Notes: a model not told the origin generated them from the sequence alone. A stretch of 51,279 nucleotides of DNA from Bacillus sp. ISL-7 (GCF_018613065.1 NZ_JAGGQW010000032.1:1-51279); one strand, 5' to 3'; positions 1 to 11,181 are shown, counted from the first letter of the stretch. Made by a program: numbers and translations.

Positions 1-239
1 GCCCATCTGTAAGTGTCAGCCGAAACCGACTTTCAGCTTTTCCTCATGAGAGGAAAAGGATTATCCGGTATTAGCACCGGTTTCCCGGTGTTATCCCAGT
101 CTTACAGGCAGGTTGCCCACGTGTTACTCACCCGTCCGCCGCTAACCAACAGGAGCAAGCTCCTATTGATTCGCTCGACTTGCATGTATTAGGCACGCCG
201 CCAGCGTTCGTCCTGAGCCAGGATCAAACTCTCCAAGAA
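1..239 (-). rRNA. 16S ribosomal RNA, 5' part (cut by window edge)
   Basis: The reverse complement contains the universal 16S 5' segment GAGTTTGATCCTGGCTCAG at about 213-231, followed by the conserved V1-V2 region. Counting back from that motif (E. coli position 9) puts the mature 5' end near 239. The gene runs off the window at base 1. It starts an rRNA operon downstream of lysS, the position of rrnJ in B. subtilis. Tandem promoters and a boxA lie upstream. Confidence 0.97.
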
Positions 240-323
240 AGTTGATTAGCTCATTTTGTTACGTTGGCTTAGTTTCTTAATTGAAACTAAAAATTTTGTT
301 TGTTTGCACGATTTTGTTTGTTT

Positions 324-337
324 AGTTTTCAAAGAAC
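324..337 (-). promoter_or_regulatory. rRNA boxA-like antitermination element
   Basis: The minus strand reads GTTCTTTGAAAACT, close to the TGCTCTTTGAAAACT boxA of Bacillus rRNA leaders. It lies between promoter P2 and the 16S 5' end, where a NusB/NusE antitermination site is expected. A direct repeat ATTTTGTTTGTTT occurs next to it at 293-305 and 311-323. Confidence 0.7.
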
Positions 338-369
338 AATTTTCTCTATCGCCTAAAAGCGACTTTATA

Positions 370-398
370 ATCTTACCAAGTTATCAATGTAAAGTCAA
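370..398 (-). promoter_or_regulatory. rRNA promoter P2 (sigma-A)
   Basis: On the minus strand, -35 TTGACT (393-398), a 17 bp spacer and -10 TAAGAT (370-375). This is the nearer of two promoters in the 16S leader; transcription would start near 363. Confidence 0.8.
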
Positions 399-452
399 TA
401 ACTTTTTTTATTTCTTTTATCTTGTCATCACTGCCTCGCAGCAACAGATATT

Positions 453-481
453 AATATACCACCATTAAAGACCTAGTGCAA
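453..481 (-). promoter_or_regulatory. rRNA promoter P1 (sigma-A)
   Basis: On the minus strand, -35 TTGCAC (476-481), a 17 bp spacer and -10 TATATT (453-458). It lies 83 bp upstream of P2, giving the tandem promoter layout typical of Bacillus rRNA operons. The non-coding stretch 240-589 holds only the rRNA leader, these promoters and the lysS terminator. Confidence 0.78.
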
Positions 482-551
482 TAGTATTTATTATTTTTTT
501 ATATAAAATTACGAAGTAAAAATATTCTAACTCTTCAAGGCTACAAGCAAT

Positions 552-580
552 AAAAAAAGTGCCAGTGGCACCGGCACTTT
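552..580 (-). terminator. Intrinsic terminator of lysS
   Basis: On the minus strand, arms AAAGTGCC and GGCACTTT (573-580 and 556-563) are followed by a T run. It sits 10 bp after the lysS stop codon and separates lysS from the rRNA promoters. Confidence 0.88.
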
Positions 581-589
581 CTAAAGATA

Positions 590-2095
<1,506 letters not shown>

Positions 2096-2192
2096 TTATT
2101 ATGTAAAATGCTTTTATTAATCCATCCATTTTTCTACATACTTTATTATTTTACACAAACTTATAGTTTCAGACATCAAAAAAGATCTTAAT

Positions 2193-2224
2193 AAAATAAA
2201 AACTGCCAGTTATTTCACTGGCAG
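2193..2224 (-). terminator. Intrinsic terminator of the fol-dusB operon
   Basis: On the minus strand, arms CTGCCAGT and ACTGGCAG (2217-2224, 2203-2210) with a 6 nt loop, followed by TTTTTATTTT. It lies 40 bp after the dusB stop codon. Confidence 0.9.
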
Positions 2225-2264
2225 CATCCAATTAGTATAGAAAAAGACACTTTAAGTGACAAAT

Positions 2265-3266
2265 TTACCCTACAATCAACTGACTTTGTTCTTTTTCTTC
2301 AACTTCTAACACTAAGTCGTTTAATAATGTCACTAAGTGACCTCTTGTTTCACACTCATTAATAGCATTACGAACTTTAGCGTTGCCGCGGACCCCTTTT
2401 AAATACCAAGCAGTATGCTTGCGCATTTCGCGAACCGCAATATTTTCATTTTTTAGAGCGATTAATCGGTCAAGATGAAGAATACATACATCAATCTTTT
2501 CTCTAACAGTTGGTTGAGGCATTAATATCCCAGATTCTAAATATTGTACGGTACGATAAATCATCCATGGATCTCCTAATGCAGCTCTTCCAATCATGAC
2601 TCCGTCCACACCAGTTTCCTCGAGCATTCGTTTGGCATCCTGCGGTGTCTGGACGTCCCCATTCCCAATTAACGGAATGTTAAGGTTTTGCTTTACTTCA
2701 CGGATGATATCCCAGTTAGCTTTTCCTTCATACATTTGAACACGCGTTCGACCATGAAGCGACACAGCCTTTCCTCCTGCGCGTTCGACTGCTTGGGCAT
2801 TTTTAACAGCAAAAATATGCTGTTCATCCCAGCCCATCCGCATTTTCACTGTAACAGGCTTTTCCACTTCCGCAACTACCGCAGAAACCATCTCGTAGAT
2901 TTTATTTGGATCAAGAAGCCATTTCGCTCCCGCATCACATTTAGTGATTTTTGGAACAGGGCAGCCCATATTAATATCGATAATATCAGCATTGGTATTC
3001 TTATCAACAAATTTGGCTGCTTCGACAAGCGTTTCCCTTTTGCCGCCAAAAATTTGCAAACTAAGCGGTTTTTCACGCTCATCGATGTAGAGCATATTCA
3101 TTGTTTTTTCGTTTTTATAAACGATACCTTTATCGCTTACCATCTCTGCACAAACTAAACCAGCACCGAACTCTTTCACCGTTAGACGGAATGCAGAGTT
3201 ACATACCCCAGCCATTGGAGCTAAAACTACTGGATTCTTCATTTCAATTTCGCCAATTTTCAACAT
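2265..3266 (-). CDS. dusB: tRNA-dihydrouridine synthase B
   Basis: FMN enzyme that reduces specific uridines in tRNA to dihydrouridine. The 333 residues match the length of B. subtilis DusB (YacF). The TIM-barrel part holds APMAGVCNSAFR near the N-terminus, the catalytic-cysteine segment NMGCPVPKITKCDAGA at about 99-114, and the FMN-binding IGNGDVQTP and GVMIGRAALGDPW. AGGAGGT lies 6 nt before the ATG. It is the last gene of the folP-folB-folK-yazB-dusB unit and ends at a strong terminator. A tRNA-modifying enzyme after folate genes is the normal Bacillus arrangement. Confidence 0.95.
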   Translation of the reverse strand: MLKIGEIEMKNPVVLAPMAGVCNSAFRLTVKEFGAGLVCAEMVSDKGIVYKNEKTMNMLYIDEREKPLSLQIFGGKRETLVEAAKFVDKNTNADIIDINMGCPVPKITKCDAGAKWLLDPNKIYEMVSAVVAEVEKPVTVKMRMGWDEQHIFAVKNAQAVERAGGKAVSLHGRTRVQMYEGKANWDIIREVKQNLNIPLIGNGDVQTPQDAKRMLEETGVDGVMIGRAALGDPWMIYRTVQYLESGILMPQPTVREKIDVCILHLDRLIALKNENIAVREMRKHTAWYLKGVRGNAKVRNAINECETRGHLVTLLNDLVLEVEEKEQSQLIVG

Positions 3267-3293
3267 GAAACTACCTCCTATTCTTTGATGAAC

Positions 3294-3500
3294 TTATTCC
3301 TTAGGAGTTAAATCATCTATACTTATTTTTAATGAATGCGCAATTCTCTCAAGCAGGTCAACTGCAGGCAGGCGATTTCCTCTTTCAATCTCTCCTAAGA
3401 TCGATACAGATACACCTAGTTCCTTCGAAAAGCCTTCTTGTGTAAAGCCCTTTAGCTTCCGATAGGCACGAATCCGTCTTCCCCATTTTTCCGCTTCCAT
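3294..3500 (-). CDS. yazB: YazB, small XRE-family helix-turn-helix protein
   Basis: A 68-residue protein that is nearly all one Cro/C1-type helix-turn-helix: RRIRAYRKLKGFTQEGFSKE, then LGVSVSILGEIERGNRLP. It should bind DNA, but its target is unknown; a role in controlling the folate operon is only a guess from position. The gene overlaps the end of folK by 49 bp in another frame. The overlap is credible because AAGGAG lies 7 nt before its ATG, inside folK, and the same folK-yazB-dusB order occurs in B. subtilis. Confidence 0.88.
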   Translation of the reverse strand: MEAEKWGRRIRAYRKLKGFTQEGFSKELGVSVSILGEIERGNRLPAVDLLERIAHSLKISIDDLTPKE

Positions 3501-3979
3501 ATTCGGACTCCTTCTTTATCAGGTAATTCTTCTAACGATGATTCAAGCAATTTATTTATCTTTAAAAATGGACTGTCGTGAATGATCTCTAAAAGTGGAA
3601 TAATTACAAAAGCCCGTTCTAACATCCTCGGATGTGGAACTATGAGCCTCTCGCTTTCAATATTTTCTTGGTTAAAGGTAAGAATGTCAAGGTCTATTGT
3701 TCGCGGACCCCACTTTATTTCCCTTTTTCTCCCAAGTTCCAATTCGATTTTTAAGCATAAATCCAGCAATTCCATTGGACTTAATGCCGTCTGAATCTCA
3801 ATTATCATATTCAAAAATAAGTCTTGGTCTTCATAGCCAACCGGATCTGTTTCGTAAATAGAGGAGTAATTTACCAAGTGAAGATCAGAATAGCTTGTTA
3901 ATTTTTTGATTGCACCCGTTAAATTATCATATCGGTTTCCTAGATTCGATCCAAGGGCAATAAATGCTGTGTTTTCCAC
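3452..3979 (-). CDS. folK: 2-amino-4-hydroxy-6-hydroxymethyldihydropteridine pyrophosphokinase (HPPK)
   Basis: Transfers pyrophosphate from ATP to 6-hydroxymethyl-7,8-dihydropterin, making the substrate of FolP. Family signatures are visible in order: ALGSNLGNRYDNL at the N-terminus, KREIKWGPRTIDLDILTF (the HPPK signature) in the middle, and VPHPRMLERAFVIIPLLEI. Length 175. The start is GTG, with AAGGAG 9 nt upstream, placed 2 bp after the folB stop codon. The last codons overlap yazB. Confidence 0.95.
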   Translation of the reverse strand: MENTAFIALGSNLGNRYDNLTGAIKKLTSYSDLHLVNYSSIYETDPVGYEDQDLFLNMIIEIQTALSPMELLDLCLKIELELGRKREIKWGPRTIDLDILTFNQENIESERLIVPHPRMLERAFVIIPLLEIIHDSPFLKINKLLESSLEELPDKEGVRIWKRKNGEDGFVPIGS

Positions 3980-3981
3980 TT

Positions 3982-4341
3982 TTATCTTCTCCTTGTAATT
4001 TCTACTGCAACAGACCTGTAATGGCCCGAAATCGGCGGATTTGGCTTAATCACGGTTACTGTAACCTCGGATACAAGTGGAAACCCCATCAGGACGTTTG
4101 AAGCAATGCTTTCTGCAACAGCTTCGACTAACTTATACGGCTGCCCCTCGATTATTTCCTTACATACTTGGTATAACTCAGCATAATTTACTGAGTGCTC
4201 CAGTTCATCTGTTTCGCCTGCTTTTTTTAAATCAAGGGAAACGGATAAATCAACCTCAAATCGCTGTCCCAGCCGAGTCTCTTCCGGGAAAACACCATGG
4301 TAGCCGTAAAACTCCATTCGATTGACATAAATTTTATCCAA
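3982..4341 (-). CDS. folB: Dihydroneopterin aldolase
   Basis: Cleaves 7,8-dihydroneopterin to 6-hydroxymethyl-dihydropterin, the step before FolK. The 119-residue protein has the small tunnel-fold pattern: MEFYGYHGVFPEETRLGQRF near the N-terminus with the conserved YGYHG, SVNYAELY in the middle and the C-terminal VTVIKPNPPISGHYRSVAV. The start is TTG with AAGGGTG upstream, overlapping the last 8 bp of folP, which suggests translational coupling. Confidence 0.95.
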   Translation of the reverse strand: MDKIYVNRMEFYGYHGVFPEETRLGQRFEVDLSVSLDLKKAGETDELEHSVNYAELYQVCKEIIEGQPYKLVEAVAESIASNVLMGFPLVSEVTVTVIKPNPPISGHYRSVAVEITRRR

Positions 4342-5176
4342 TCAGTTCACCCTTTCCCATTAGGGCATCCATCATTTTTGCCATCCTGCTCATTTCCTTG
4401 ACATCGTGAACACGTATTATGTGGCAGCCCTTTTGGATTCCATAACAAATCGTTGCTCCTGTACCTTCCATTCTTTCGTGAACTGGAAGATCTAACGCCT
4501 GTCCAATCATTGTTTTTCTGGATGTCCCTAATAATACTGGATAGCCCAGTTTAACAAATGTATCTAAATTCTGCATAGTTAGCAGATTTTCTTGGTAATC
4601 TCTCGCAAAACCGATACCAGGGTCGAGAATAATATTTTCATCCGTTACACCTGCATTTTTGACAATCGTTATACTTTCATAAAGATCATTAATGACATCT
4701 CTCATGAAAACCTTATAGTTTCGGTCATGACGATTATGCATAAGCACGATTGGAACACCGTAGTCTGCAGCAACTTGACCCATTTTTTCATCGGCTTTTG
4801 CCCCCCATACATCATTGATTATATGGGCGCCTGCTTCAATTGACCGCTTTGCCACTTCTGCCTTATACGTATCAATCGAGATTGGTACATCGACATGCTT
4901 AGCGATAGCCTCAATTACCGGGATTACCCGTTTGAGTTCTTCCTCGAGGGGAACCGCTGCAAAGCCAGGCCGTGTCGATTCACCGCCGATATCAATGATA
5001 TCAGCCCCATTTGTGACCATTTCTTTTGCTCGTTCCACAGCCATGTCAACATGATTAAATTTGCCGCCATCTGAAAAGGAATCTGGAGTTGCATTTAAAA
5101 TGCCCATAATAATGGTCTTTTTACTACTATCCAAGGTATATGGTCCACATTTGATTTGTTCTTGAGTTGCTCTCAT
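4334..5176 (-). CDS. folP: Dihydropteroate synthase (sul)
   Basis: Joins p-aminobenzoate to the pterin pyrophosphate to give dihydropteroate; the target of sulfonamides. The 280-residue TIM barrel shows IMGILNATPDSFSDGG (pterin-site signature), DIIDIGGESTRPG and DPGIGFARDYQENL. I chose the ATG at 5176 (MRATQEQIK) because GGAGG lies 7 nt upstream; a start at 5218 would fall at the -10 box of the upstream promoter. In B. subtilis pabB-pabA-pabC precede this gene; here they are absent and folP has its own promoter after a terminator. Confidence 0.95.
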   Translation of the reverse strand: MRATQEQIKCGPYTLDSSKKTIIMGILNATPDSFSDGGKFNHVDMAVERAKEMVTNGADIIDIGGESTRPGFAAVPLEEELKRVIPVIEAIAKHVDVPISIDTYKAEVAKRSIEAGAHIINDVWGAKADEKMGQVAADYGVPIVLMHNRHDRNYKVFMRDVINDLYESITIVKNAGVTDENIILDPGIGFARDYQENLLTMQNLDTFVKLGYPVLLGTSRKTMIGQALDLPVHERMEGTGATICYGIQKGCHIIRVHDVKEMSRMAKMMDALMGKGELIG

Positions 5177-5213
5177 ACCTAATCCTCCTATACAGGCTTT
5201 TTTCACTCTTTTT

Positions 5214-5243
5214 ATCATACATGAAATCTTAATTAGTTTACAA
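5214..5243 (-). promoter_or_regulatory. Candidate sigma-A promoter of folP
   Basis: On the minus strand, -35 TTGTAA (5238-5243), an 18 bp spacer and -10 TATGAT (5214-5219), about 37 bp before the chosen folP start. It directly follows the cysK terminator, so the folate genes should be transcribed separately from cysK. Confidence 0.55.
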
Positions 5244-5273
5244 AAAAAAGAAGCATCGGTAAGCCGACGCCTC
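5242..5273 (-). terminator. Intrinsic terminator of cysK
   Basis: On the minus strand, arms GAGGCGTCGG and CCGATGCTTC (5264-5273, 5250-5259), all ten pairs formed with three G-U pairs, loop of 4, then eight T. It closes the cysK unit. Confidence 0.92.
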
Positions 5274-5321
5274 TCTTTAATTGTCTAATTTCAACGCCCA
5301 GCGGCGTTTCCACTTTACTAT

Positions 5322-6251
5322 TTATTCAGCATCATACTGGTAAAGCACTGTACTTAAATAACGTTCACCGTTATCAGGAATAATTGCTAGAACCTTTTTA
5401 CCTTTTCCAAGTTTCTTCGCAACTTCTAATGCAGCATGGATTGCTGCTCCTGAAGAAATACCACCAAGAATTCCTTCTTCTTTAGCTGCACGTCTTGCTG
5501 CAGCAAAAGCATCTTCCGTTCCAACTTGAATCACTTCATCATAAATATCAGTATTTAAGGTTTCTGGAATAAATCCTGCTCCAAGACCTTGGAGCTTATG
5601 CGGGCCAGGTGATCCGCCAGAAAGAACAGGTGAATCTGTTGGTTCAATAGCAACGATTTTTATTTCAGGGAATTTTTCACGAAGAACACTTCCTGCTCCA
5701 GAGATCGTTCCTCCAGTTCCGATTCCTGAAACAAATGCATCTAATTGATCCATTTGTTCAACGATTTCTTTACCTGTTGTTCTCCTATGAACTTCAGGAT
5801 TCGCTTGGTTCTTAAATTGCTGCGGTAAGAAATAACCATGTTCCTGTACTAATTCTTCTGCCTTAGCAATAGCACCCTTCATACCAGCTGGACCAGGTGT
5901 TAACACAAGTTCCGCACCGTAAGCACGAAGTAGATTCCTTCTTTCCAAACTCATCGTTTCAGGCATAACAAAAACGGCCTTGTAACCTTTTGCTGCAGCA
6001 ATCATAGCAAGTCCAATTCCAGTATTTCCACTTGTAGGCTCAATAATGGTATCAACACCAGGTTTAATTAAACCTTGTTCTTCTGCTGCTTCAATCATAG
6101 CTAAAGCGATACGATCCTTTACACTGCTTCCAGGATTAAAATATTCAAGTTTTAAATAAACCTCTGCACTATTTTCATCTACTAATCTGTTTAATTTAAC
6201 GATAGGCGTTTGACCGACTAAATCGGCAACTGAATTTGCAACACGAACCAT
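5322..6251 (-). CDS. cysK: Cysteine synthase A (O-acetylserine thiol-lyase)
   Basis: PLP enzyme that makes cysteine from O-acetylserine and sulfide. The 309 residues match the family length. The PLP lysine is K45 in [27 protein letters not shown] binds the substrate carboxylate and [12 protein letters not shown] holds the cofactor phosphate. The ATG at 6251 has GGGGTG 6 nt upstream, preferable to the one at 6260. In B. subtilis CysK also works with CymR as a cysteine sensor; I looked for a CymR box upstream and could not align one. Confidence 0.96.
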   Translation of the reverse strand: MVRVANSVADLVGQTPIVKLNRLVDENSAEVYLKLEYFNPGSSVKDRIALAMIEAAEEQGLIKPGVDTIIEPTSGNTGIGLAMIAAAKGYKAVFVMPETMSLERRNLLRAYGAELVLTPGPAGMKGAIAKAEELVQEHGYFLPQQFKNQANPEVHRRTTGKEIVEQMDQLDAFVSGIGTGGTISGAGSVLREKFPEIKIVAIEPTDSPVLSGGSPGPHKLQGLGAGFIPETLNTDIYDEVIQVGTEDAFAAARRAAKEEGILGGISSGAAIHAALEVAKKLGKGKKVLAIIPDNGERYLSTVLYQYDAE

Positions 6252-6297
6252 ATAGAGCACCCCTATTCCGAGTAATTTGATTGGATTTATATAATTT

Positions 6298-6327
6298 AAT
6301 TTACCAGTTTTATACTTAGTTTGTCAA
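6298..6327 (-). promoter_or_regulatory. Sigma-A promoter of cysK
   Basis: On the minus strand, a consensus -35 TTGACA (6322-6327), an 18 bp spacer and -10 TAAATT (6298-6303), about 47 bp before the cysK start. Confidence 0.65.
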
Positions 6328-6365
6328 TCGTTTTGTTTGGCTATTTTTACAATATTTCAAATTTT

Positions 6366-6400
6366 AGAAAGAAAAAACACAGTAATAACATTGTGTTTTT
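6366..6400 (-). terminator. Intrinsic terminator at the end of yacD
   Basis: On the minus strand, arms AAAAACACA and TGTGTTTTT (6392-6400, 6373-6381) with a 10 nt loop; the trailing T tract is part of the second arm. It overlaps the yacD stop codon. Confidence 0.7.
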
Positions 6401-7292
6401 AGTTTCCTTCTTTACCGTAAAACCAATCCACCTGAGCATCATTCCAAAAAGTAGAAGCAGCAGCTGGGGTTTTCATTTGTTCTAGAGCAATTTGGCGCCG
6501 AATTTGCTCTTTTACATCTTCAAAGGAATATTTCTTTCCATTTATTTTTCCTTCTAGCTTAATGATCGCATAGCCTTGGTCTACCTTGATTGGCATACTG
6601 TAGGCGCCTTTCTTTAATTCCTTAGCTATTTGGATATATTGGACCGGGTAGCGTTCATCTTCCTCACTAAGGTATCCTATATCTCCGCCTTCATTAGCAG
6701 AAAACTCCTCAATCGAACGTTCCATCGCTAATGTCGAAAAGTCCGAACCTTGTGCTAATTCCTGTAAGGCCTGGTCTGCTTCTTCCTCTGTACTCACAAC
6801 AATATGTGATAAATGAAAGGCAGGCAGCACATGAAAAAGCTCTTTATTTTTTTTATAATAGTTACTTAATTCATCGTTTGAGACCTCGACATCTTTTGTT
6901 AAAAGTTCCTCTAAAAGGAGGTTGCTTCGGATTTGTTCCTTCCACTTCTCTTCATTCTTTACGCTCTGTTTACTCAAAGAATTATAGGTGGCTTGCAGCA
7001 TTCTATATTCACGTTCAACATCTTGATTGGTTATTTTAATTTTATATTTCGCTGCCATTTCCTCTATGACCTTTTGATCGACCATTTCTTTTAAAACATC
7101 TTTTCCATATCTAGCTTCTAGTTCATTCAGCCATTCTTGTCTTAGGATTGTTTTTTTCCCGACGGTTGCAACTGCCTCTTCATTCATTACTGCTCCGCCT
7201 GCCAGATTTGCCTTTGATAAAAAAAAGGCGATTGTTAGGCAATTAACCATGATCAGGGCCGCAATAACCATCCAAAGTTGCTTCCTCCCCAA
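6399..7292 (-). CDS. yacD: PrsA-like membrane-anchored peptidyl-prolyl isomerase (YacD)
   Basis: A 297-residue protein with one N-terminal hydrophobic segment (about 7-28, preceded by GRKQ), so anchored in the membrane or exported. A SurA-like N-domain region (about 35-140) is followed by a parvulin/PpiC domain (about 155-250: FHLSHIVVSTEEEADQAL, GGDIGYLSEED, YAIIKLEG). I see no lipobox cysteine directly after the hydrophobic stretch, unlike PrsA. It probably helps exported proteins fold. The start is TTG with GGGGGAGA just upstream. It lies between hslO and cysK as in B. subtilis. Confidence 0.85.
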   Translation of the reverse strand: MGRKQLWMVIAALIMVNCLTIAFFLSKANLAGGAVMNEEAVATVGKKTILRQEWLNELEARYGKDVLKEMVDQKVIEEMAAKYKIKITNQDVEREYRMLQATYNSLSKQSVKNEEKWKEQIRSNLLLEELLTKDVEVSNDELSNYYKKNKELFHVLPAFHLSHIVVSTEEEADQALQELAQGSDFSTLAMERSIEEFSANEGGDIGYLSEEDERYPVQYIQIAKELKKGAYSMPIKVDQGYAIIKLEGKINGKKYSFEDVKEQIRRQIALEQMKTPAAASTFWNDAQVDWFYGKEGN

Positions 7293-7325
7293 CGTCTCTC
7301 CCCCAATCAGAAAAGCGTAAGCACC

Positions 7326-8204
7326 TTACTTTGCATCCTTTTTCAGTTCTTCTAATTCATCGCTCGAAAAGAGGTACTTTTCATTGCAAAAGTGACAATG
7401 AGCCTCAGCCTGTCCATCTTCTTCAATCATGGCATGGATCTCTGCTGCCCCTAAGCTAACAATCGCATTAGCAAAGCGTTCTTTAGAGCAATTACATTCA
7501 AAGCCCACTGGCATCGTTTCTAAGACCTTTACATGCTCTTTTCCAAAAAGCTCTTCGAGGATTTGTTCTGGTGTTAAACCTCGTTCAATTAATTTGGAAA
7601 TGGGCTCAATGGTTTTTAATCTTTCTTCCAGATTTGAAATGATGCGTTCCGGTGTCCCAGGCATTAATTGAAAAATAAACCCGCCTGCTGCCAAAATGCT
7701 ATCATCGGGATTTACTAAAACACCGACACCCACCGAAGAAGGAGTTTGCTCAGAGGTCGCAAAGTAATACGTAAAGTCTTCTCCTAATTCACCTGATTCT
7801 AACGGAACCTGTCCAGAGAAAAAGTCACGCAGACCCACATCCTTGACAACCGCAAGTGTCCCTTCAATACCGACCGCGCGGCGGACATCAAGCTTGCCAT
7901 TTTCAGTTGATTCAAAATCAACTTCTGGGTTGGTTACATACCCGCGGACTTCCCCTTTAGCATTGCTATCAACAACAATTGGGCCAATCGGGCCGCCACC
8001 GTTGATTTTAATTGTTAATTTATCCTCACCCTTTAGCATAGCCCCCATCATTACCCCTGCGGTCATCGTGCGGCCGAGTGCAGCTGATGCCGTCCGCCAG
8101 GTTTGATGGCGCCTTTGCGCCTCACTTACCGTTTCTGTTGTACGAACGGCATAGGCTCGAATATTTCCATCATAGGCAAGTGCTTTTACTAGATAATCCT
8201 TCAT
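7326..8204 (-). CDS. hslO: Redox-regulated chaperonin Hsp33
   Basis: Holdase chaperone activated by oxidation and unfolding. The 292 residues contain the N-terminal substrate-binding fold ([34 protein letters not shown]) and the C-terminal zinc redox switch with the typical CNC...CHFC spacing (about 237-272). GGGGG lies before the ATG. It follows coaX by 14 bp and precedes yacD, so it is probably co-transcribed with both. Confidence 0.96.
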   Translation of the reverse strand: MKDYLVKALAYDGNIRAYAVRTTETVSEAQRRHQTWRTASAALGRTMTAGVMMGAMLKGEDKLTIKINGGGPIGPIVVDSNAKGEVRGYVTNPEVDFESTENGKLDVRRAVGIEGTLAVVKDVGLRDFFSGQVPLESGELGEDFTYYFATSEQTPSSVGVGVLVNPDDSILAAGGFIFQLMPGTPERIISNLEERLKTIEPISKLIERGLTPEQILEELFGKEHVKVLETMPVGFECNCSKERFANAIVSLGAAEIHAMIEEDGQAEAHCHFCNEKYLFSSDELEELKKDAK

Positions 8205-8218
8205 TTATAAACCCCCTT

Positions 8219-9004
8219 CTAGCTGTTATTCTTTAGGATATCCACGTTTCTCTTATAGATAAGCTGTAAACCTTTTAAAGTTAAAAATGGATCAACAATA
8301 TCAATAATGGTTGATTCTTGGGCAATTAAATTAGCTAGTCCGCCTGTCGCAATCACCGTTGGCTTCTTCTCGCTTTGCTCCATCATCCTCTTTACGATGC
8401 CCTCTACCTGTCCTACATACCCGTAGACAATACCAGCCTGCATCGCCGCCACGGTATTTTTGCCGATTACCCCTTCAGGGCGGGCTATTTCAATTCTCGG
8501 CAATTTTGACGCTCTCGAATAAAGGGCCTCTGTTGAAATACCCACTCCCGCGGCAATCGCACCACCCATATATTGGCGTTCCTCATTCACATAACAATAA
8601 GTTGTTGCGGTTCCAAAATCGACAATAATCAAGGGACTGCCATATTCGTGGATAGCGGCAACAGCATTAACAATTCTGTCCGCCCCAACTTCTCTTGGAT
8701 TTTCATATTTAATATTTAAACCCGTTTTAATCCCTGGTCCAACAACGAACGGCTTCACATGAAAATACTTTTGACACATTCTTTCCAGCGCAAACATAAT
8801 TGGTGGAACGACAGAGGAAATAATAATGCCATCAATATCTGAAAAAGAGAGGCCAACATGATCAAACAATGCTTTAATGTTCATTCCAAACTCATCTTCC
8901 GTACGATTTCTATTTGTTTCTACACGCCAATGATATTTAAGTTCCTCACGATCATAAACACCCAGAACAATATTGGTATTCCCTACATCAAATACGAAAA
9001 TCAC
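8219..9004 (-). CDS. coaX: Type III pantothenate kinase
   Basis: Phosphorylates pantothenate, the first step of coenzyme A synthesis; the ASKHA-fold type III enzyme needs a monovalent cation. Signatures: [14 protein letters not shown] at the N-terminus, [23 protein letters not shown] and [11 protein letters not shown]. Length 261 from the GTG at 9004; a GTG at 9013 would add three residues and the ribosome binding site (GTGAG, 8 nt) fits the inner start better. It begins after the ftsH terminator. Confidence 0.94.
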   Translation of the reverse strand: MIFVFDVGNTNIVLGVYDREELKYHWRVETNRNRTEDEFGMNIKALFDHVGLSFSDIDGIIISSVVPPIMFALERMCQKYFHVKPFVVGPGIKTGLNIKYENPREVGADRIVNAVAAIHEYGSPLIIVDFGTATTYCYVNEERQYMGGAIAAGVGISTEALYSRASKLPRIEIARPEGVIGKNTVAAMQAGIVYGYVGQVEGIVKRMMEQSEKKPTVIATGGLANLIAQESTIIDIVDPFLTLKGLQLIYKRNVDILKNNS

Positions 9005-9072
9005 ATCTATCACTCACTTTTCAGATTATTCTCTTCTATACTGAAAACATAATAACATAAATATGTTTTTTG

Positions 9073-9108
9073 ATAAAAAAAAAAGAGCGCTTCAATGAAG
9101 CACTCTTT
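9073..9108 (-). terminator. Intrinsic terminator of ftsH
   Basis: On the minus strand, arms AAAGAGTGCTTC and GAAGCGCTCTTT (9097-9108, 9082-9093) form a 12 bp stem with a 3 nt loop followed by T residues. It starts 8 bp after the ftsH stop codon. Confidence 0.93.
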
Positions 9109-9115
9109 CGACTAT

Positions 9116-11056
9116 TTATTTATTATCTGTTTCATCAGGAGGGCTAAGCGGCTCAACCTCTTCCTTTTTCGTATTGATATTAACCTTCACGTCTTCTACT
9201 TTTTTCGGACCGATTTTAACGGCTTCTAAAGCGACATTAGGCGCTGGCATATGACCATGGTCAACTAAATATTTAATTTGTTCAGCAACAAGGGTTTCAA
9301 CTTCAAGAAGTGTCTTCGCAATGAGATCAAGCTTGTCACGATTTTCAGTGAGAATGACTTTAGCTCGAGCGTAACATTCCTTGATAATTCTTTGCACTTC
9401 CAAGTCAATTTCATAAGCAATCGCATCGGAATAATTTTGCTCATTATGAATGTCACGGCCTAAGAATACCTGACCGCCTGAACCTTGACCAAACTGAAGC
9501 GGCCCAAGCTTTTCACTCATACCATATTCAGTTACCATCTTACGAGCAATTCCCGTAGCGCGTTGGAAATCGTTGTGGGCTCCAGTACTTACTTCACCAA
9601 AGACAATCTCTTCCGCCACACGCCCACCGAGTAAACCAACAATTTTATCAAGCAACTCAGGCTTCGTCATAAAGTAACGGTCTTCTCTAGGCAGCATGAC
9701 AGCATATCCGCCTGCCTGACCACGAGGTACGATAGTAACTTTGTGGACCATGTCGGCTTCATCTAGCACCAAACCAATTACCGTATGGCCGCCCTCATGG
9801 AATGCAACGATATTACGTTCCTTTTGAGAAATAACCCTGCTCTTTTTAGCTGGCCCTGCAATTACCCGGTCGGTCGCTTCATCAATATCTTCCATATCGA
9901 TTTTCTTCTTACTGCTTCGTGCTGCAACTAATGCCGCCTCATTCAATAAGTTCTCTAAGTCAGCACCTGAAAAGCCTGGTGTACGCATCGCAATATTCTT
10001 TAAGTTTACAGATTCATCTAACGGTTTATTACGTGCATGTACTTTAAGTACTGCTTCACGTCCGATCACATCCGGACGGTCCACGGTAATTTGTCGGTCG
10101 AAACGACCAGGACGTAAAAGGGCTGGATCCAAAATATCGGCACGGTTTGTAGCAGCAATAATGATAATTCCTTCATTTGCCCCAAAACCATCCATCTCAA
10201 CAAGCAATTGGTTCAAGGTTTGTTCACGTTCATCATGTCCGCCGCCTAGTCCAGCGCCACGTTGACGTCCAACTGCATCAATTTCATCAATAAAAATAAT
10301 ACAAGGTGCATTTTTCTTGGCATTTTCAAATAGATCACGAACACGGGAAGCTCCGACCCCGACAAACATTTCAACGAAATCTGAACCGCTTATCGAGAAA
10401 AACGGAACGCCAGCTTCTCCTGCAGTGGCTCTAGCAAGCAATGTTTTACCAGTACCTGGAGGGCCTACTAGAAGCACTCCTTTTGGAATACGTGCACCCA
10501 GTTCGGCATATTTCCGCGGATCCTTTAAGAATTCTACCACTTCAACTAATTCTGCTTTTTCTTCATCCGCACCAGCTACATCTCTAAAACGAACCTTTTT
10601 CTTATCATCATTATAAAGCTTCGCCTTAGATTTACCAAAGTTCATCACACGGCTGCCGCCGCCTTGGGCTTGGTTTAGTAAGAAGAAAAATAAAATAAAG
10701 ATAATCACAAACGGAATAATCGATGTAAAGAAAGTCACCCATCCGCTTGTTTCCTTGGCAGGCATTACTTCCACTTTAGAATCCGCTTTATCAATTCGGT
10801 CAAGAATCTTTTCGCTGTTTGGAATATAGGTTATGAATTTTTTACTTTTCGCTTCTAACTCACCACGAACTTCATAAACGCCTCGTTCAGGCTGCATTGA
10901 AAATGATTTCACTTCGCCATTTTCTAATTGCGTTACAAACTTATCATATGAAATATGATCTGTTTGTTCATTGCTTCCATTAAAGAAACTCACCACACCA
11001 ATAATGACTAAAAATATCAATAAATAAAAGATGGTATTACGGAAAATCCGATTCAT
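9116..11056 (-). CDS. ftsH: ATP-dependent membrane zinc metalloprotease FtsH
   Basis: Degrades membrane and regulatory proteins; in B. subtilis it is needed for normal sporulation entry. The 646-residue protein has two membrane segments (about 7-24 and 107-127) around an extracytoplasmic loop, an AAA+ module with Walker A GPPGTGKT (198-205), Walker B FIDEID (255-260) and second region of homology [19 protein letters not shown], then the zinc site HEGGH (420-424). The acidic tail is variable. GGAGGAGGT precedes the ATG. The 125 bp before it probably hold a promoter, but no hexamer pair stood out. Confidence 0.97.
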   Translation of the reverse strand: MNRIFRNTIFYLLIFLVIIGVVSFFNGSNEQTDHISYDKFVTQLENGEVKSFSMQPERGVYEVRGELEAKSKKFITYIPNSEKILDRIDKADSKVEVMPAKETSGWVTFFTSIIPFVIIFILFFFLLNQAQGGGSRVMNFGKSKAKLYNDDKKKVRFRDVAGADEEKAELVEVVEFLKDPRKYAELGARIPKGVLLVGPPGTGKTLLARATAGEAGVPFFSISGSDFVEMFVGVGASRVRDLFENAKKNAPCIIFIDEIDAVGRQRGAGLGGGHDEREQTLNQLLVEMDGFGANEGIIIIAATNRADILDPALLRPGRFDRQITVDRPDVIGREAVLKVHARNKPLDESVNLKNIAMRTPGFSGADLENLLNEAALVAARSSKKKIDMEDIDEATDRVIAGPAKKSRVISQKERNIVAFHEGGHTVIGLVLDEADMVHKVTIVPRGQAGGYAVMLPREDRYFMTKPELLDKIVGLLGGRVAEEIVFGEVSTGAHNDFQRATGIARKMVTEYGMSEKLGPLQFGQGSGGQVFLGRDIHNEQNYSDAIAYEIDLEVQRIIKECYARAKVILTENRDKLDLIAKTLLEVETLVAEQIKYLVDHGHMPAPNVALEAVKIGPKKVEDVKVNINTKKEEVEPLSPPDETDNK

Positions 11057-11181
11057 CTCTTACCTCCTCCCACGATAGGCAAACTATACTAAATGGTATC
11101 ATAGAAAATATTACTAATTCAAGGAATTACTCTCATGCTTAAAGCTTTATATATTGCTTTAGGAATGAGCTAATAAGTATC

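Noticed and set aside
256..468. Open frame on the plus strand through the rRNA leader
   Set aside because: It runs through boxA and both rRNA promoters, has no ribosome binding site and low-complexity Phe/Leu composition.
6252..6327. CymR box before cysK
   Set aside because: A TAAATCC...GGAATA stretch exists but the spacing is three bases off the consensus as I recall it.
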